Assembly (NCBI GenBank): GCA_015143295.1
Contig: CM026559.1
Span: 18,056,826-18,120,825 of the forward strand
Origin: Tetracentron sinense
Lineage: Eukaryota > Streptophyta > Magnoliopsida > Trochodendrales > Trochodendraceae
Reading direction: 5' to 3'
DNA length: 64,000 bases
Program-made: the position numbers and the translations under genes
In this document: positions 1-11,444 of the stretch, one piece after another
Position numbering within the stretch: the first letter of the stretch is position 1
Layout: each line of letters starts with the position of its first letter
Notes under the pieces: model-generated
Databases searched by the model: none
Told to the model about the DNA's origin: nothing
What the model saw: only the letters and a program-made list of their open reading frames with translations

Positions 1-830
1 GAAATTCAACACACAACATTTTGACAAAAATGCTGGTAGGCTGATGGAGCCATCTTCATCACCAGCCAAAATAATGAGTAATGAACCAAGTAAAATCCCC
101 CTACAAAGGTACTTTCAGTATATGGTCTTTCCAGGAGTACCCAATTCTGAAGAGGCATTTTAAACAATAAGTGGGCAACATTCGGAAGTGTTCAATATTT
201 ATGCTTTGTTTGCAATCCCTGTAAATGCACTTTCAGATCTTTCCAGTAGTACCGAATTCTGAAGAAGCATGTTTCGAAATTAACCAATCGTGATTCCTAC
301 AAAGGCACTTTCAGTATATGGTCTCTCCAGTAGTAACTAATTCTGAAGAAGCATGTTAAGCAATAAATGGACAGCATTCTAAAGTGCTCAGCATATGTTC
401 ATAATCCCTACAAATGCACTTTCAGTACATGGTCTTTCCCGTGGTACCAAACTCTGAAGATGCATGTTTCGAATCATTAGAAATTAACTGATAACAGAAA
501 TTGAACACCCAACAGTTTGATGAAAATACTATCAAGGTGATGGGGCCATCTTCAACAGCCAAAATAATGATTAATGAACCAAGCATAATCCCTACAAAGT
601 CACTTTCAGTATATGGTCTTTCCAGTATTATCTTACTCTGAAGAAGCATGCTAAGCAATTAGTGGGCAACACTCTGAACTCTGAAGTACTCAATATATAT
701 GCTTAGTTCATTTCCACAAAGGCACTTTCAGAGTATTTTCTTTCCAGTAGTACCTAATTCTGAAGAAGCTTGTGTAACCATTAGTGGGAAAAACTCTTGA
801 AGTGCTCACTATATATTATATTCATCAAAG
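1..830. repeat. degenerate tandem repeat downstream of the ADA1 gene
   Basis: About six units share a core with the words CACTTTCAGTATATGGTCT, TTTCCAGTAGTAC and TTCTGAAGAAGCATG. Cores begin near 98, 218, 296, 406, 590 and 712, and unit length varies from about 80 to 185 bp. A longer segment at 16-98 (CCATCTTCATCACCAGCCAAAATAATGA region) recurs at 508-590, so there is a higher-order repeat as well. No coding potential is visible. The array lies 3' of the ADA1-like gene; whether it is transcribed cannot be told. Confidence 0.7.
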
Positions 831-1680
831 ACCCTATGAAATGGGAACCAAAGCAAATTGTCCGGAGGAAGAAATGTTAACGGAATCTTCTGCCAGGAGT
901 TTATACTTTAATTTGCAAAAAAGAGTAAAAATATGAAAAAAGGAAGAGGCTGCAATTAATTTTGTGAAGCACGTTTGCACCTTTGACTTTACAATATGCA
1001 TACAACAGCTTTGTTCTAAAATTTTTAGGAATAAAAGGGAGAAAAGTCATTAATTGAGTGATGGAAGCATGGATGGAAAAAGATACTCAAATTCTCTGAG
1101 ATAGTAGCCCAAAGGTTCAATATGGCTGGCTGTCTCAGTTGGATGCTTGAGATTGCTTGAACACCAAACCTCACATCCAAAAAATGAGTTCTATCAATCG
1201 AGAGAAGTAAATCACTTTTTCTCTCTGGTAAGAGAAAGAATTTGTTTTTTAGAGTTTAAAAGAGGTCACGAACAACCTAGCTTTCTTTTCATTCATATAA
1301 CTAAGAACAGTAATCTTCGACAATCAAGAAATATAATACCCATAAGAAATTGTTTTTCTAGTTAAATAATTGCAAAGGGTAAGTTACAAGATAAATTGCA
1401 AAACAATTCCAACAAAATTGTAACTGATGAGACCACTGCATCAAAAGATGCAGGAGGAAAATCTGTGTGGACACAAAAGAGATAGGATAATACTTCAGAG
1501 CATAGTGACAAAGTCGGGGTTCAGGAATAATTCTACAAGGATCAAGTTCGGAAAAATTAAAAAAAATCCGAGAAAAATTCAGGAACAGTTTGGGGAAAAA
1601 ATAATAATTAAAAAAAGATATCCAACAATTTAATTAGATAATATACAAAATAAGCAGTTTACTTTGTTGAACTAAACAAA
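831..1680. other. intergenic stretch, nothing recognised
   Basis: AT-rich sequence with short unsupported open frames of 60-70 codons. No repeat, RNA gene or transposon end was recognised. Confidence 0.5.
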
Positions 1681-1840
1681 TTATTACAAAATTCGGGAAT
1701 AATTCAGGAATAATTTGTAAAATTCGGGAATAATTCACAAAATTCATTAATAATTCGGCAAACCTAAAATTCACAAATATTTCGGCAGACTTAAAATTCG
1801 CGAATAATTCGGGAATTTTTCAAAAATTCAAAGAATTTTG
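1681..1840. repeat. AT-rich short tandem repeat (AATTCGGGAATAATTC)
   Basis: Repeated variants of AATTCGGGAATAATTC, AATTCACAAA and TAATTCGGCA run through this stretch. It is non-coding. Origin unknown. Confidence 0.6.
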
Positions 1841-2431
1841 TTACTATGCTTCAGAGGCTCTAGTTTTCATGAGTGAATTAGTTGGATATTCGAATTAAAA
1901 TCAACAAGAACAATTCGATGATAGTAAAGTGTGGTTAATATTGGGATCCCAATCAGTTCTCAGATGTGAAAATACATGGACTGCAAAAACTGCGATTTTA
2001 CATAATTTGATTTTACCTTTAACGAAGCTACACAACAGTATTCCTGCAAAACTGTTCTTAAATTTCCTCATTAGCTGTAAATGACAGAAAAGCTCAAGGT
2101 CTTCGGTGATGGCAGGAGACAACCAATATGAATGCTAAACATACAACAGGGCAATGAAGCATGGGAATTCCTTCTTAAGCTCCCTTCTGATTGGTCGCTG
2201 TTAAATGTATTCTTGATCAAGAACGAGCCCTGCATCAGGAGAATGCAGAGATTTCCTGCTTTAATCCCAATTTAATCTTGCAAGAAGCAGAGCTTTATCC
2301 AGAGGGGTGTAATCATTCATTAAGGCCATAAGCACTCCATAAAGAATGCTCATCCACAGCTGTCAAGCCCTTTGAACCAGCAGAAGCCAACCTAACCACC
2401 TTTGAAGAAACCAAAGTTTTCTTTGGATGTT

Positions 2432-3694
2432 TTATTCCTCAAATGAATGCATACATATTTTCTCCAGTAGCAATGGCCAATCTTCCCCAAGCTGCTGTGG
2501 GTTCAGCTCCATTGCAACCTTGAAATCCAGCAAAGATATTGGCCAAGGGGTTCTCTGTTCTTGCATGCTTTGCATCTGCAAATGATGGCCTGGCAGCATG
2601 CCATTAATGATCTTCCCATGAGGATGCTGCTTGAAGGCAGGATGCTTTATTGGTTCATGCCCAGACCTTGCTCCTACCATTTCAATGCAAGATCTGATCA
2701 ACCGCTTCAAGTACACATCCAGCCCATTATTCAACAAATTAGCACATTCTGTCGACACCCCTTCAAGGCCCTGTGCTACTGCAATGTGCTCCATGCGTTT
2801 CGTCAGCGTCCAGCTATCAGACAACCCACCACAGTCAAAAGAGCTAGCAAAACTACTACTGCTTGCCACAGGCAAAGCCCTGCGGGCCCCACCTACACTA
2901 GCAGAGCAGAATGGAAGCCCAAGAGGAGCACAAAGTGGACTTCTAGTGGAGTTGGACTTTTTCGAATGCTCCATCTCTTCCCCATCTTCAACAACGACTC
3001 CTTTGGTCTGACCTTCGCTATGTACAGAAACCGGACCATCCAGTGATCTCTTAATTTGTGGCAATTTTGCAGGGTGCTGAAGCAAAACTTCCCTTTCATT
3101 CTCAGGTTGCTCTGCAAGTCCCTGTTGATGATGCACTGGCCTCTGGAAATCACATGGAGTCAAATCCCCATTTTCCATGATAACCTTAATACTTCTGTCA
3201 TCTGTAGCTGTTGATTGATGAGAAGCAAAATCTGTCTTCCCATTTGATCCAAGAGGACTAGGTCGGTCCCTGAGCCTCCAGTCGTGAATAACAGACCTAG
3301 CCTTCCGGGGGGGCATTGGCAACATATCCCCATTGGACCAAATTGGTGGAGTTGGAGATGGGGAGGATTTCTGATACCCATCTTCTCTCGAAGGAGAGAT
3401 CTTTCCAATGGCTCTCAAGGATTTTGGGACTTCCTTCTCATGAATTGGTGGTGGGACCTTCGCATGACAAGCATTTTTCAGAATCGACTGTATAAACTGA
3501 TTGTGCAGTGGGAGATTCTCTCTTCCGAGGGTCCGGTAACATAATTTATTGAACTCACTCTTGCTTAATTTCTGGCTCAGTAGTTTATTCAAATAATAAA
3601 AATATCGATTTGATCTCTCAAGCCCGAGTTTCTTTACTATCAGAGCCTTCAAGTCAGCGAGATTTATCCGCGAGTGATCCTGTGACGATTGCAT
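2432..3694 (-). CDS. SAGA complex subunit, ADA1/HFI1 (SAGA-Tad1) family
   Basis: A single uninterrupted frame of 420 residues. Residues 8-75 (words such as HSRINLADLKALIVKKLG, NRYFYYLNKLLSQKLSKSEF, LYRTLGREN-like RTLGRENLPLHN) match the conserved N-terminal region of plant ADA1/HFI1 proteins. A second conserved block near residues 300-345 (TKRMEHIAVAQGLEGVSTEC, ANLLNNGLDVYLKRLI, SCIEMVGAR) is also typical. The family is a structural subunit of the nuclear SAGA histone-acetyltransferase coactivator complex and acts in RNA polymerase II transcription; this role is known for the family, not shown here. The middle (residues 90-290) is Pro/Ser-rich and probably disordered. The first ATG of the frame directly precedes the family start (MQSSQDHSRINL), which supports the chosen start. 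Length is close to the family's usual size. It is the only intact host gene in the window, and a piece of it is copied at 6186-6345. Confidence 0.9.
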   Translation of the reverse strand: MQSSQDHSRINLADLKALIVKKLGLERSNRYFYYLNKLLSQKLSKSEFNKLCYRTLGRENLPLHNQFIQSILKNACHAKVPPPIHEKEVPKSLRAIGKISPSREDGYQKSSPSPTPPIWSNGDMLPMPPRKARSVIHDWRLRDRPSPLGSNGKTDFASHQSTATDDRSIKVIMENGDLTPCDFQRPVHHQQGLAEQPENEREVLLQHPAKLPQIKRSLDGPVSVHSEGQTKGVVVEDGEEMEHSKKSNSTRSPLCAPLGLPFCSASVGGARRALPVASSSSFASSFDCGGLSDSWTLTKRMEHIAVAQGLEGVSTECANLLNNGLDVYLKRLIRSCIEMVGARSGHEPIKHPAFKQHPHGKIINGMLPGHHLQMQSMQEQRTPWPISLLDFKVAMELNPQQLGEDWPLLLEKICMHSFEE

Positions 3695-4372
3695 TTCTCA
3701 ACGCATAGAATCCCTGAAACTCGGGTTTCCCAACCGAATTAGGGTTTGCCCCGTTTCCAACAGCCCTTCTTGTACACACCTGAACCTTGCCCTAATTTCT
3801 CCACGCGCAAACCAGACAACGCAGAGATGAATCTCATCTTCGAAAACAGAAACCCTAGAATAAAAAAAAGAAGTCCTGAAGCAGATACTTCAAATTCCAA
3901 TGCTTCCAGATCAAATTCCTAACTTCAATCACCACGCTTCGATCAAAAAACTTCGCTTTATCGTCTACGAACTGCAAAACCCATGAAATACACTGATTTG
4001 TAAGTTCCAAAGACGCTCATTTCTTCAAAATTCGAGAAGCGAATCGTGAAAAATTCGCTCTGTACTCTGAGATTGCGAAAAGAATAAAACAGAAGGGATC
4101 GCGAAAGGATTTGAGTTCGAGGGTTTGAATGAAAGTTCTTAAGTTGCAGAGAACAGAAACAAGAACGAAAACGAAGATTTAAGGTTCGAAAAAAGGGGGA
4201 AATCGAGATTTGAAGAAATCAGTCTGACCTTTTCAAGCTTCTGAGAATGAGAGAAATTGAGAATCAGAAACGCATCTACAGAAACTTCGTTCGATTCCTC
4301 GTAGCTTCCTTCGATTGTTCAAACCCTCGAATTCGCTCGCGAACTTAGTTTCTCTCTCTATCTCACCCACTG
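3695..4372 (-). promoter_or_regulatory. 5' leader of the ADA1-like gene, possibly with a leader intron
   Basis: Upstream of the ATG on the minus strand. There is a donor-like AAAAG|GTCAGA at about 4225 and acceptor-like TTCAG|GTG at about 3768, so a 5' UTR intron is possible; plant genes of this kind often have one. The intron is inference only; cDNA would settle it. Confidence 0.35.
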
Positions 4373-4577
4373 CACTTTTTTTTTTTTTTACTTTCTCTCA
4401 CTAAGTTCTCGCGGTCTTCTCTGCCAATTAGATTGCACCCTCGATCGCTCTGCTAATACTCTCTCTCTTTCTTTCTCTCTCTTCGTTCCTGTATTGTTTT
4501 TCTTTAATCTTTTATTTTCTTTTTCTGTGTTATTTTTTATTTTCTTTTTCTGTACTGTTTTCCTTTAATTTTTTTTT
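4373..4577. repeat. pyrimidine-rich low-complexity tract upstream of the ADA1-like gene
   Basis: Runs of T (4376-4389, 4570-4580) and CT/CTTT microsatellite (about 4458-4486). In the gene's orientation this is a GA/A-rich proximal promoter or start region. No clear TATA box was chosen. Confidence 0.5.
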
Positions 4578-4834
4578 TTTGGCTCATGATTTTTGTAATA
4601 TTAATATATTTGAACTCCATAGTACAACTACCGGGGGAAAAAAAATCTTAGAAGTACCAACTGATTGTGGAATATCAGTAGACCTAGGTGCAAGGCCCTT
4701 GGCCAACAAGACTTGGGCAATAAACCTCACTGCAAGCCATTTACCTTCAAAAAAAAAAAAAAATTAGGAAAAAAATATTAAAAAATTTCATAGATTGTTA
4801 CAATTATAGGTCTACAAAAATCATATCTTCTTAG
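4578..4834. other. short intergenic stretch, nothing recognised
   Basis: AT-rich, ending at the TG of an LTR-like sequence. A 62-codon open frame is present but has no recognisable features. Confidence 0.4.
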
Positions 4835-5766
4835 TGTAAGCACCCCCTTTTTTGTACTCCCTACTCTTCCCTTTCTTCTTCAAAACTTCAAGGCGTCAAC
4901 CACGCCCTACCCAACCCTATACCTATACCTGGCCCAAACTCCGTTATTTGCCCAATTACCTTCCTTATAGCCACACACACAACCTAGCCTAGGACCAAAC
5001 GTAACCCAAGAAGGCCATTTCTGCCAAAAGTCATCACAACTGCTCAAACATCCCTCCATTCGGACAGATTCAGGCCTTTTCAAACAACTCAAGCCCCATT
5101 TCCGAAGAAAAAACTCATGTTCTATCAAAAATCACTAAGGGCGTTTGAACACCCAACCCCCTATTTGGCTGCCTATAATGCTCTGGTTTCCAAAAGCTGG
5201 GTGTTCGAGCGAGCACTTACCCATTCGAATGCCCTTACGGATTTCACATTTTTAGGGTTTAAACCTTAATTTTGGCCAACTAAACCTCCCAAACTATCCT
5301 AACCTTAGGAAAATCTATAAATACCTCACCCATTTGAGCTTTAAACCCTAATCCAAAATCTTTAGACCAAAACATCCAAAATCCTTAGACCAAAACTCTA
5401 ATTCACTCTCTTCTTCAACCGAAAACCCTAATTCACTCTCTTCTCTCAAAACCTCCAGAAATTCTAAGAGAAGCAACCCTCTCACATCAACCTTATACCT
5501 CTCCAATCTAAGCAATACCCCTACCTAAAGGAGTAAGTCCATACCACACCCCTTGCACGAGGAGCCGCCGTTTGGAGCATCAAAGAGCAAAGGAAAATGG
5601 TGGGTTTTCACCCTACCCTCTCCATCCTAATCTTCTTTCCTTTTTTTTTTTTAATGTATTTTCTCTCCTAGTGTATTTCCTTTTGCATTTGCTTATCGCT
5701 TTCCTTTTGAGTTCTAGTCCATTTTTATAACTTTTTTCGAAAGCATATTCTCATCTCTTGGTGGGC

Positions 5767-5868
5767 CTCTCTACATCAATCTAATGATGTAGAGGGACCC
5801 CATTAAAGGAAGGAAGATGAGCACACATTTTTTGGGCCTCTGTATACCAAATTCAATGGTATAGAGGG
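5767..5868. repeat. two stem-loops of the CTCTACA..TGTAGAG type
   Basis: First: CTCTACATCA pairs with TGATGTAGAG across a short loop. Second: CCTCTGTATACCA against TGGTATAGAGG, with different bases but the same fold. Equivalent stem-loops occur in copy B near 24528-24556 and 24772-24806. Confidence 0.6.
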
Positions 5869-6185
5869 ACCATTTTTCAAATGGGAGAGGTCTTCCACTT
5901 CAAGCACTGTAATTCATGTTCCTTTTTATTGGCACTAGTCGAGACCCATTTTTTTCTTTCGTATATGTATTTTTGGCCACATGGCCACGCTCATTCGAAC
6001 AAAGCTCATTATGTTCGAATGAGCATGATTGTGTTATCCTTTATTTTTTGCCCAATTGAATATTCTCCGCGTCAATCCTACCTTAGATTAGTCATTAACC
6101 TCGGTAATGACTAATGTGCATTTGAACAGGTCCTTTCCTATTTGAACGACCTTGTTTATGTGCAGTTACAGAATCATGGTTATGA

Positions 6186-6345
6186 AATGATCTTCCCATG
6201 AGGCTGCTGCTTGAAGGCAGGATGCTTTATTGGCTCAAGCCCAGACCTTGCTCCTACCATTTCAATGTAAGATCTGATCAACCGCTTCAAGTACACATCT
6301 AGCCCATTATTCAACAAATTAGCACATTTCGTCGACACCCCTTCA
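6186..6345 (-). pseudogene. duplicated fragment of the ADA1-like gene
   Basis: This 160-bp stretch matches 2606-2765, same orientation, without gaps; I count 7 mismatches (about 96 % identity). It corresponds to roughly codons 310-363 of the 420-codon gene and has neither start nor stop of its own. It sits in LTR-like sequence and is flanked on both sides by similar words (TTTGAACGACCTTGTTT at about 6140, ATTCGAACGGCCTTGTTTT at about 6351). That suggests capture by, or template-switch copying into, a transposable element rather than tandem gene duplication. Confidence 0.9.
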
Positions 6346-6643
6346 TGGTCATTCGAACGGCCTTGTTTTTGGCCTCTGAGACTTACCTTAGGTTAAATTT
6401 TGACCTCGGTTAAACTTGTCAAACCACTCCCTATACTCTGAAATGAGCCATAAAACTATTATCTAATATCCAAAAACATTATAAAAAAAACTCAAAGCCC
6501 AATAACATTTAAATATGTAAAAACCCTAAAAATCAAGTCAACCAATCAACTCAACTCCCGCCCTTCAATGAAACCACAGTGGTTTGATCCCACCAGACGA
6601 GTGTAGGCAACCCGAGTAAGGGTCCAACCTTCACATAGGTTCG

Positions 6644-6885
6644 TGTAGCGATTCTGGAATTCTTAATTTAAATGCTTAGGGTATTTTCGTAATTTCCTAT
6701 ACTAGGTGTATTTTAGTAATATTCCAGTGTGTTGTTTGGCCATGAGAAATTAATAACCTTAGGTAGAATAGTTAAAGATGAGCATAACACATTGAGGTTT
6801 AGCTTTGGGTGTAACCAAACACTTTAAGGAAGGGTATTTGGGTAAAAGCACAAAAAAGAGTTTTAGTATAAATAACTAGAGATAA
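6644..6885 (+). mobile_element. LTR-like fragment (type TGTAGCGATTC), left part
   Basis: Starts TGTAGCGATTCTGGAATTC and has a TATA-like TATAAATA at 6867-6874. It is interrupted after 6885 by the solo LTR and resumes at 23342 once that insertion (and its TSD) is removed. Assignment to a gypsy-type LTR is by appearance only. Confidence 0.4.
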
Positions 6886-7092
6886 TGTAGCACCCCAGAA
6901 CTTTATTTGACTAATGAATAGTGTAATCGGGGCCAATTGGCAATCCTCGGTTAAAATTGGCGTTCGAGATGGCTTGGAGGGTTAATCACCCAAGGGCAAC
7001 ATGAGGGAAGGGGTTTAGGACCCTATAGGTTGTGAAAATGAGGTTGGAACACCCCTATGGATCTACAGGGGCAAAAACAACAAAATCTGGGA

Positions 7093-7340
7093 TGTGCGAT
7101 CGATCGCAGGTTTGGTGTGATCGATCGCATGCAGGCAAAATGGGTCCCAAGGTCTCTGGACCATATGCGATGGATGAGGTCTCAGGTGCGACAGATCACA
7201 GTGATCTACGATCGATCGCAAATATGTGCGATCGATCGCATACAGGGGAAAAACAGACAATAGTGCTCGGGTTCATGTGCGATAGATTGCATCCATGTGC
7301 GATCGATCACAGACAAATGTGCGATCGATTGCATGAGCTA
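7093..7340. repeat. GATCGATC palindrome array in LTR (variant TGCGATCGATCGCA)
   Basis: At least seven copies of TGCGATCGATCGCA or one-base variants, separated by 10-50 bp. The same LTR region in related copies has ACCGATCGATCGGT instead. Confidence 0.85.
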
Positions 7341-8281
7341 ACTGGTGCCGGATTTGAGGGTTTTTAACCATTGTCTTGTTTAGGGATCTCATTTTTGGGG
7401 GATTCTCTGAACCTAGAGGAGAGAAAGAAGGGGAAAAGGAGAAAGGGAGATTGAAGGAGAATCCAAAGAGGGGTCTTTTCTATTTAGATCAAGGAGATTA
7501 AGCTTGAAGATTCAAGCAAGAACCATCCTCAATCAAGGGTCCCTCAAAGATCAAACTTGACCTTCAAGGTTAGTATACTCTACTAACTTCTTTAGCAAAA
7601 CTCTAGGTTTTCCCTTTTGAATCCATGAGTTCGATGTTGTATATTCCTCCCCTTGAAATATGTATTATTTTCTAAACCCAAACAAGATAAATGTGAGTGT
7701 AGGGATGGATGGATGAATGAATGGTGGATGAAATGTGGATGAGGCGATTGGATGCCGTGTTGGTTGATGAATGTGTGTTGGAAAAATGGTGGATGGGCAT
7801 TTCAAACATAATGAATACATTGTGTGTGGTGTGATGAAATATATGCATTAAGAAATCGAAACGAAATGACTATGAATGTGGTTGCACACCAAGGGGTCGT
7901 TTGGTTCGGATTATTTTAAGTGATTTAATCACTTAAAACCGATTTCATGATAATCCACGACTAATAATCGTGTTTGGTTCAAATTTAATAATCGATTGTG
8001 ATGAAATCGGTTCCCTTAAAAACCACTGGATACACAATCGGCTGTGTGGGTGATTATCGCTGCATACAAATCGATTTCATGAAACTGATTGTTCGGTGTG
8101 ATTATGACGCAACTTCCGTTTCGTAAAAAGGCAAAGGTCCCATTCACTCGTCCAACTCTCTCATCAACAAAAGGTTTTGGAAAGGGAGAAACCAAAGGAG
8201 AAAGAGAGAAGACCAAAGAAGAGGGATTGCGGCTGCTGGGGAAGACGCCACCCATACAGGTAATCACCGTCCTCCACCTCC

Positions 8282-8313
8282 TCCTCTTCTTCTTCTTCTT
8301 CTTCTTTCTTCTT
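8282..8313. repeat. TTC microsatellite in the Harbinger 5' region
   Basis: A run of (TTC)n, slightly interrupted. No function implied. Confidence 0.8.
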
Positions 8314-9420
8314 ATGTTGTGGTTAGGGTTTTGAATTTTGGGGATTTCTGAAATTGGGGAATGATTGATTGAGCATAATATAACATCAGTTTTAATGGAT
8401 ATTAATGGTGTTCTTCTCTCTCTCTCTCAACATCAATTTGCAGTTCTCTTTTTCTCTCAACACAGTTTAATTTTTGTTTATCAAGGAAGGAGATATTAAT
8501 GGTGTTCTTTGTTGGTGATATATAAGTGTTAATGCCACAGTCCTGGGTTCGAATCCAGTCTCCAGTAGCTTACCTACTAACCCCTAATCCCTGCTTACTT
8601 ATAAGAAGAAAGAAAAATACTTAATCAATTTTCACTGTCATGAATTTCTCTAGCACGATGATGCTGATTTCACAGATTTGGAAGAGGACTTCTGGGAAGC
8701 ACAGGGCCATTTGGATTGCTCCATGAATAATCTACGTGTGGTGAGGGTGTCTGATATAGTGGGGGTACAACCAGAATTATAGTTTATGAAATTTGTACTT
8801 GTTAATTCACCTGTGCTTGAGATATCTGTTCTTTGATATATAACGATGGTGAATATGAAGGGATAATGTGTAACATCATGCCCATGAAAATTAGTGTTAC
8901 AAGATTATTTGGGGAGTACAAAAAACTTGAAGAAGTGCAGTAGCCTTACCACCCGGATTATAAAAAAAATTAGGAAAAGTAAGCAAGGATAGCTTAGTAG
9001 GGAATTAATCAAACTTCAGGAAACAGAGTCTCTTATGAGATAAATTAGTTCAAGTACCAAACTGACTCTAATATTATAGGATTGCAGAAACAGGGATGCT
9101 AGAAATCAGAAATATTTTTTTATGAAATTATGCCTCCACAAATTGGTACTTGTTTCCGTAATAGCATAAACATACACTCGGCAACTAGTAATTTGCGAAG
9201 TAAAATACTGCAAAGCTAATGCTTTATTTTAAATGCGGATGAGGTAATTTACATGTAAATACGATATCGGTTTTAAAACAACTTTGTTTCTTTGTTGGTA
9301 TTTGTAATAGGTGAGATGGAGGACTAGTTTGTTGGTGGAGTTGTATGAATATAGTTATTTCATATTTGTTGTTATGTTTTCATATCTTATTATGAGTTTT
9401 TTTTTGGATTCCTAGAGAAC

Positions 9421-10102
9421 ATGGATAACACTCAACAACATAATACTAGTAAGAAGTCGGGGCAGGCACAATGGTCCGATTCTTTGGATCGGATCTTTAT
9501 AGATTTAGCAGTGGATCAAGTAACAAAAGGGAATAGGCCAGGGACTAGTTTCAACAGGGTTGGGTGGAAAAATATTAGAGATGAATTCAAGAAAAAAAAC
9601 CGGTAGAGAGTACACACACCAGCAATTCAAAAACCACTTTGCAACTCTTAAGGCTAAGTGGAAATCTTGGAATAAACTAGTCGAACAGACAGGCTTCGGT
9701 TGGGATCCAATAAGAAAGGTTGTCACCGCTGATGAAGAACGATGGGCCGATCTGATAAAGGTATGAATATAGTGAATTTTAATATTAGTGATTAATAGAG
9801 GAATGTTATTACTGATAATCGACACTTTACGTATATCAATACAGGTAGATCCAGCATATGAAAAGTTTAAAACCACCGCATGCCCAATGTATGAGGAGAT
9901 GACAATAATTTTTGGAGATACATGTGCAACTGGTTGGGCCGCTTTTGCGACGGGTGAGAGCCAAGATGTGACTAGTGATGATGATGTTATTCCATGTACG
10001 CCGTTGCACCGTGATGGTATACTTGAAGAAGATGTGACACAAAGAGAAGATGACCTTATTGCTTCTCGTAAGCAACGCAATGATACAGCAACTCTCAAGT
10101 AG
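9421..10102 (+). pseudogene. Harbinger ORF1, Myb/SANT-like DNA-binding protein, broken
   Basis: Exon 1 starts at ATG 9421 (MDNTQQHNTSKKSGQAQWSD) and shows the Myb/SANT-like domain (WSDSLDRIFIDLAVDQV, then THQQFKNHFATLKAKWKSWN and FGWDPIRKVVTADEERWADL). An A8 run near 9594 shifts the frame, so the second half is read from the frame of 9560. An intron 9761-9844 (GTATGA...ACAG, 84 bp, multiple of three) joins ADLIK to VDPAYEKF. A TAG at 10100-10102 follows ATLK; the frame after it stays open and Lys/Asp-rich to about 10260, so this may be a premature stop. In this superfamily the protein binds element ends and helps the transposase. Confidence 0.8.
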
Positions 10103-10235
10103 AAGAAGAAAGATTCAAAGGGTGACCATTTGGTTAAAGCGATAGACACTTTGGTCGAGGTTACACAGAAGAGGATGGAACAAAGTGCGGCTTCAGAGGA
10201 TCCTTTTTCCATGACAAATTGTATGCACTTAGTAA

Positions 10236-11444
10236 ATGGAATTGAGGATCCTAACTTCTGCCGTAATGGATAAAACAGTATTTTTGAGATTATGTTCAAC
10301 ACTAAAGGAAAAAGGATGGTTGAAAGATACAAGAAGCATGCCTGTTGAAGAACAAGTAGCCATATTTGTTTTAACTATTGGACATAATGAAAGAAATCGG
10401 CTAATGCAAGAGCGTTTCCAACATTCTAGAGAGACAATCAATCGACATTTTCGTAAGGTTTTAAAGGCAATGATTAAATTTTCCCGTGAAATAATAACTC
10501 CTCCATCATTTAATTCAATTCCACCTGAAATCTTGAACAATGTAAAGTATCAAACTTGGTTTGAGGTAAGACACTTTGATTGTATGTTATTAATATATTC
10601 TTTTTTTATAGGTAAAAATAACAAATTTTGGTATTTTACTTAGAATTGTATAGGTGCAATTGACGGAACACATATTGAAGCAATAGTCCCATCAGAAAAA
10701 CAAATTCCTTACCGTGGAAGGAAGGGAATTATTACACAAAATGTAATGGCCGTTTGTTCCTTTGATATGCGCTTTACATATGTTCTTGTTGGGTGGGAGG
10801 GAACTGCAAATGATTCAAGAATTTTATTAGATGCAGTTCACAACAATAGAATGAAATTCCCGCATGCTCCTTCAGGTAATAATTTTCTTTTAAAAGAGAA
10901 CATTAAGGATGTATATATTTTTCTTTTCTAAATTAAATATAAATTTTATTTTATTGCAGGAAAATATTATGTTGTCGATGCTGGCTATCCTAATATGACA
11001 GGTTTTCTTGCACCTCATCGATGAACGCGCTATCATTTGCAGGATTTTAGAGGTAGTAGGGGTCCAACTGATGCCAAAGAGTTATTTAATCGTGCACATT
11101 CCTTATTAAGGAATGTAATAGAGCGCTGCTTTGGCATATTGAAAGCACGATTTCCTATGTTAAAGCGTATGGCTCCGTACCCCTATCTTAAACAAAGAGA
11201 TATTGTAGTTGCTGCTTGTGTTCTCCACAACTTCATTCGGAAAGAGGCTCAGAGAGATGATTTATTCCAAGAGTATGAAATAGACGATTTGGTAGTTAAC
11301 ACTGACGCATCATCTCGTGGAAGTACTTTGAATGTTGATGAACAAGTACGCCAGCACCAACAACTGGAGATGGGAGCCTTTAGGGATAACCTCACCGAAG
11401 CAATGTGGAATGCATATATCAGTGGCAATTATGCATTAAACTAG
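10236..11444 (+). pseudogene. Harbinger transposase (DDE_Tnp_4 / ALP1-like), one nonsense codon
   Basis: Three exons that join in frame: 10236-10565, 10644-10875 and 10960-11444, with introns GTAAGA..TTAG (78 bp) and GTAATA..GCAG (84 bp). The N-terminal part has the helix-turn-helix-like region (PVEEQVAIFVLTIGHNERNR, SRETINRHFRKVL). Catalytic residues are visible: D in GAIDGTH, D in WEGTANDSRI and E in NVIERCFGILKARF. A TGA at 11022-11024 (after LAPHR) interrupts the third exon and fits a CGA to TGA change. The usual longer N-terminus was not found. The element would need a helper to move. Confidence 0.88.

Larger units (their letters stand above)
4835..6643 (+). mobile_element. LTR-like retrotransposon sequence (type TGTAAGCACCC), copy A, partial
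   Basis: Begins TGTAAGCACCCCC, has a TATA box (TATAAATA, 5316-5323) followed by a CT-rich stretch, and carries two stem-loops (5767-5796 and 5837-5868) also found in copy B at 23489. It contains scattered TTCGAA palindromes (about 5208, 5996, 6016, 6354). The 3' end was not located and no TSD pair was found. The ADA1 gene fragment lies inside it. The LTR call rests on the start motif, TATA position and similarity to copy B. Confidence 0.5.

Noticed and set aside
2561..3544. Open frames of 86-161 codons on the plus strand opposite the ADA1-like gene
   Set aside because: They are antisense shadows of a gene with a clear family match and show no motif of their own.
4579..4767. Possible short gene upstream of the LTR-like sequence
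   Set aside because: 62 codons ending in a poly-A run, no homology recognised and no conserved partner in the window.
8541..8566. GGTTCGAATCC resembling a tRNA or SINE B box
   Set aside because: No A box at the right distance and no tRNA fold around it; at most a remnant.
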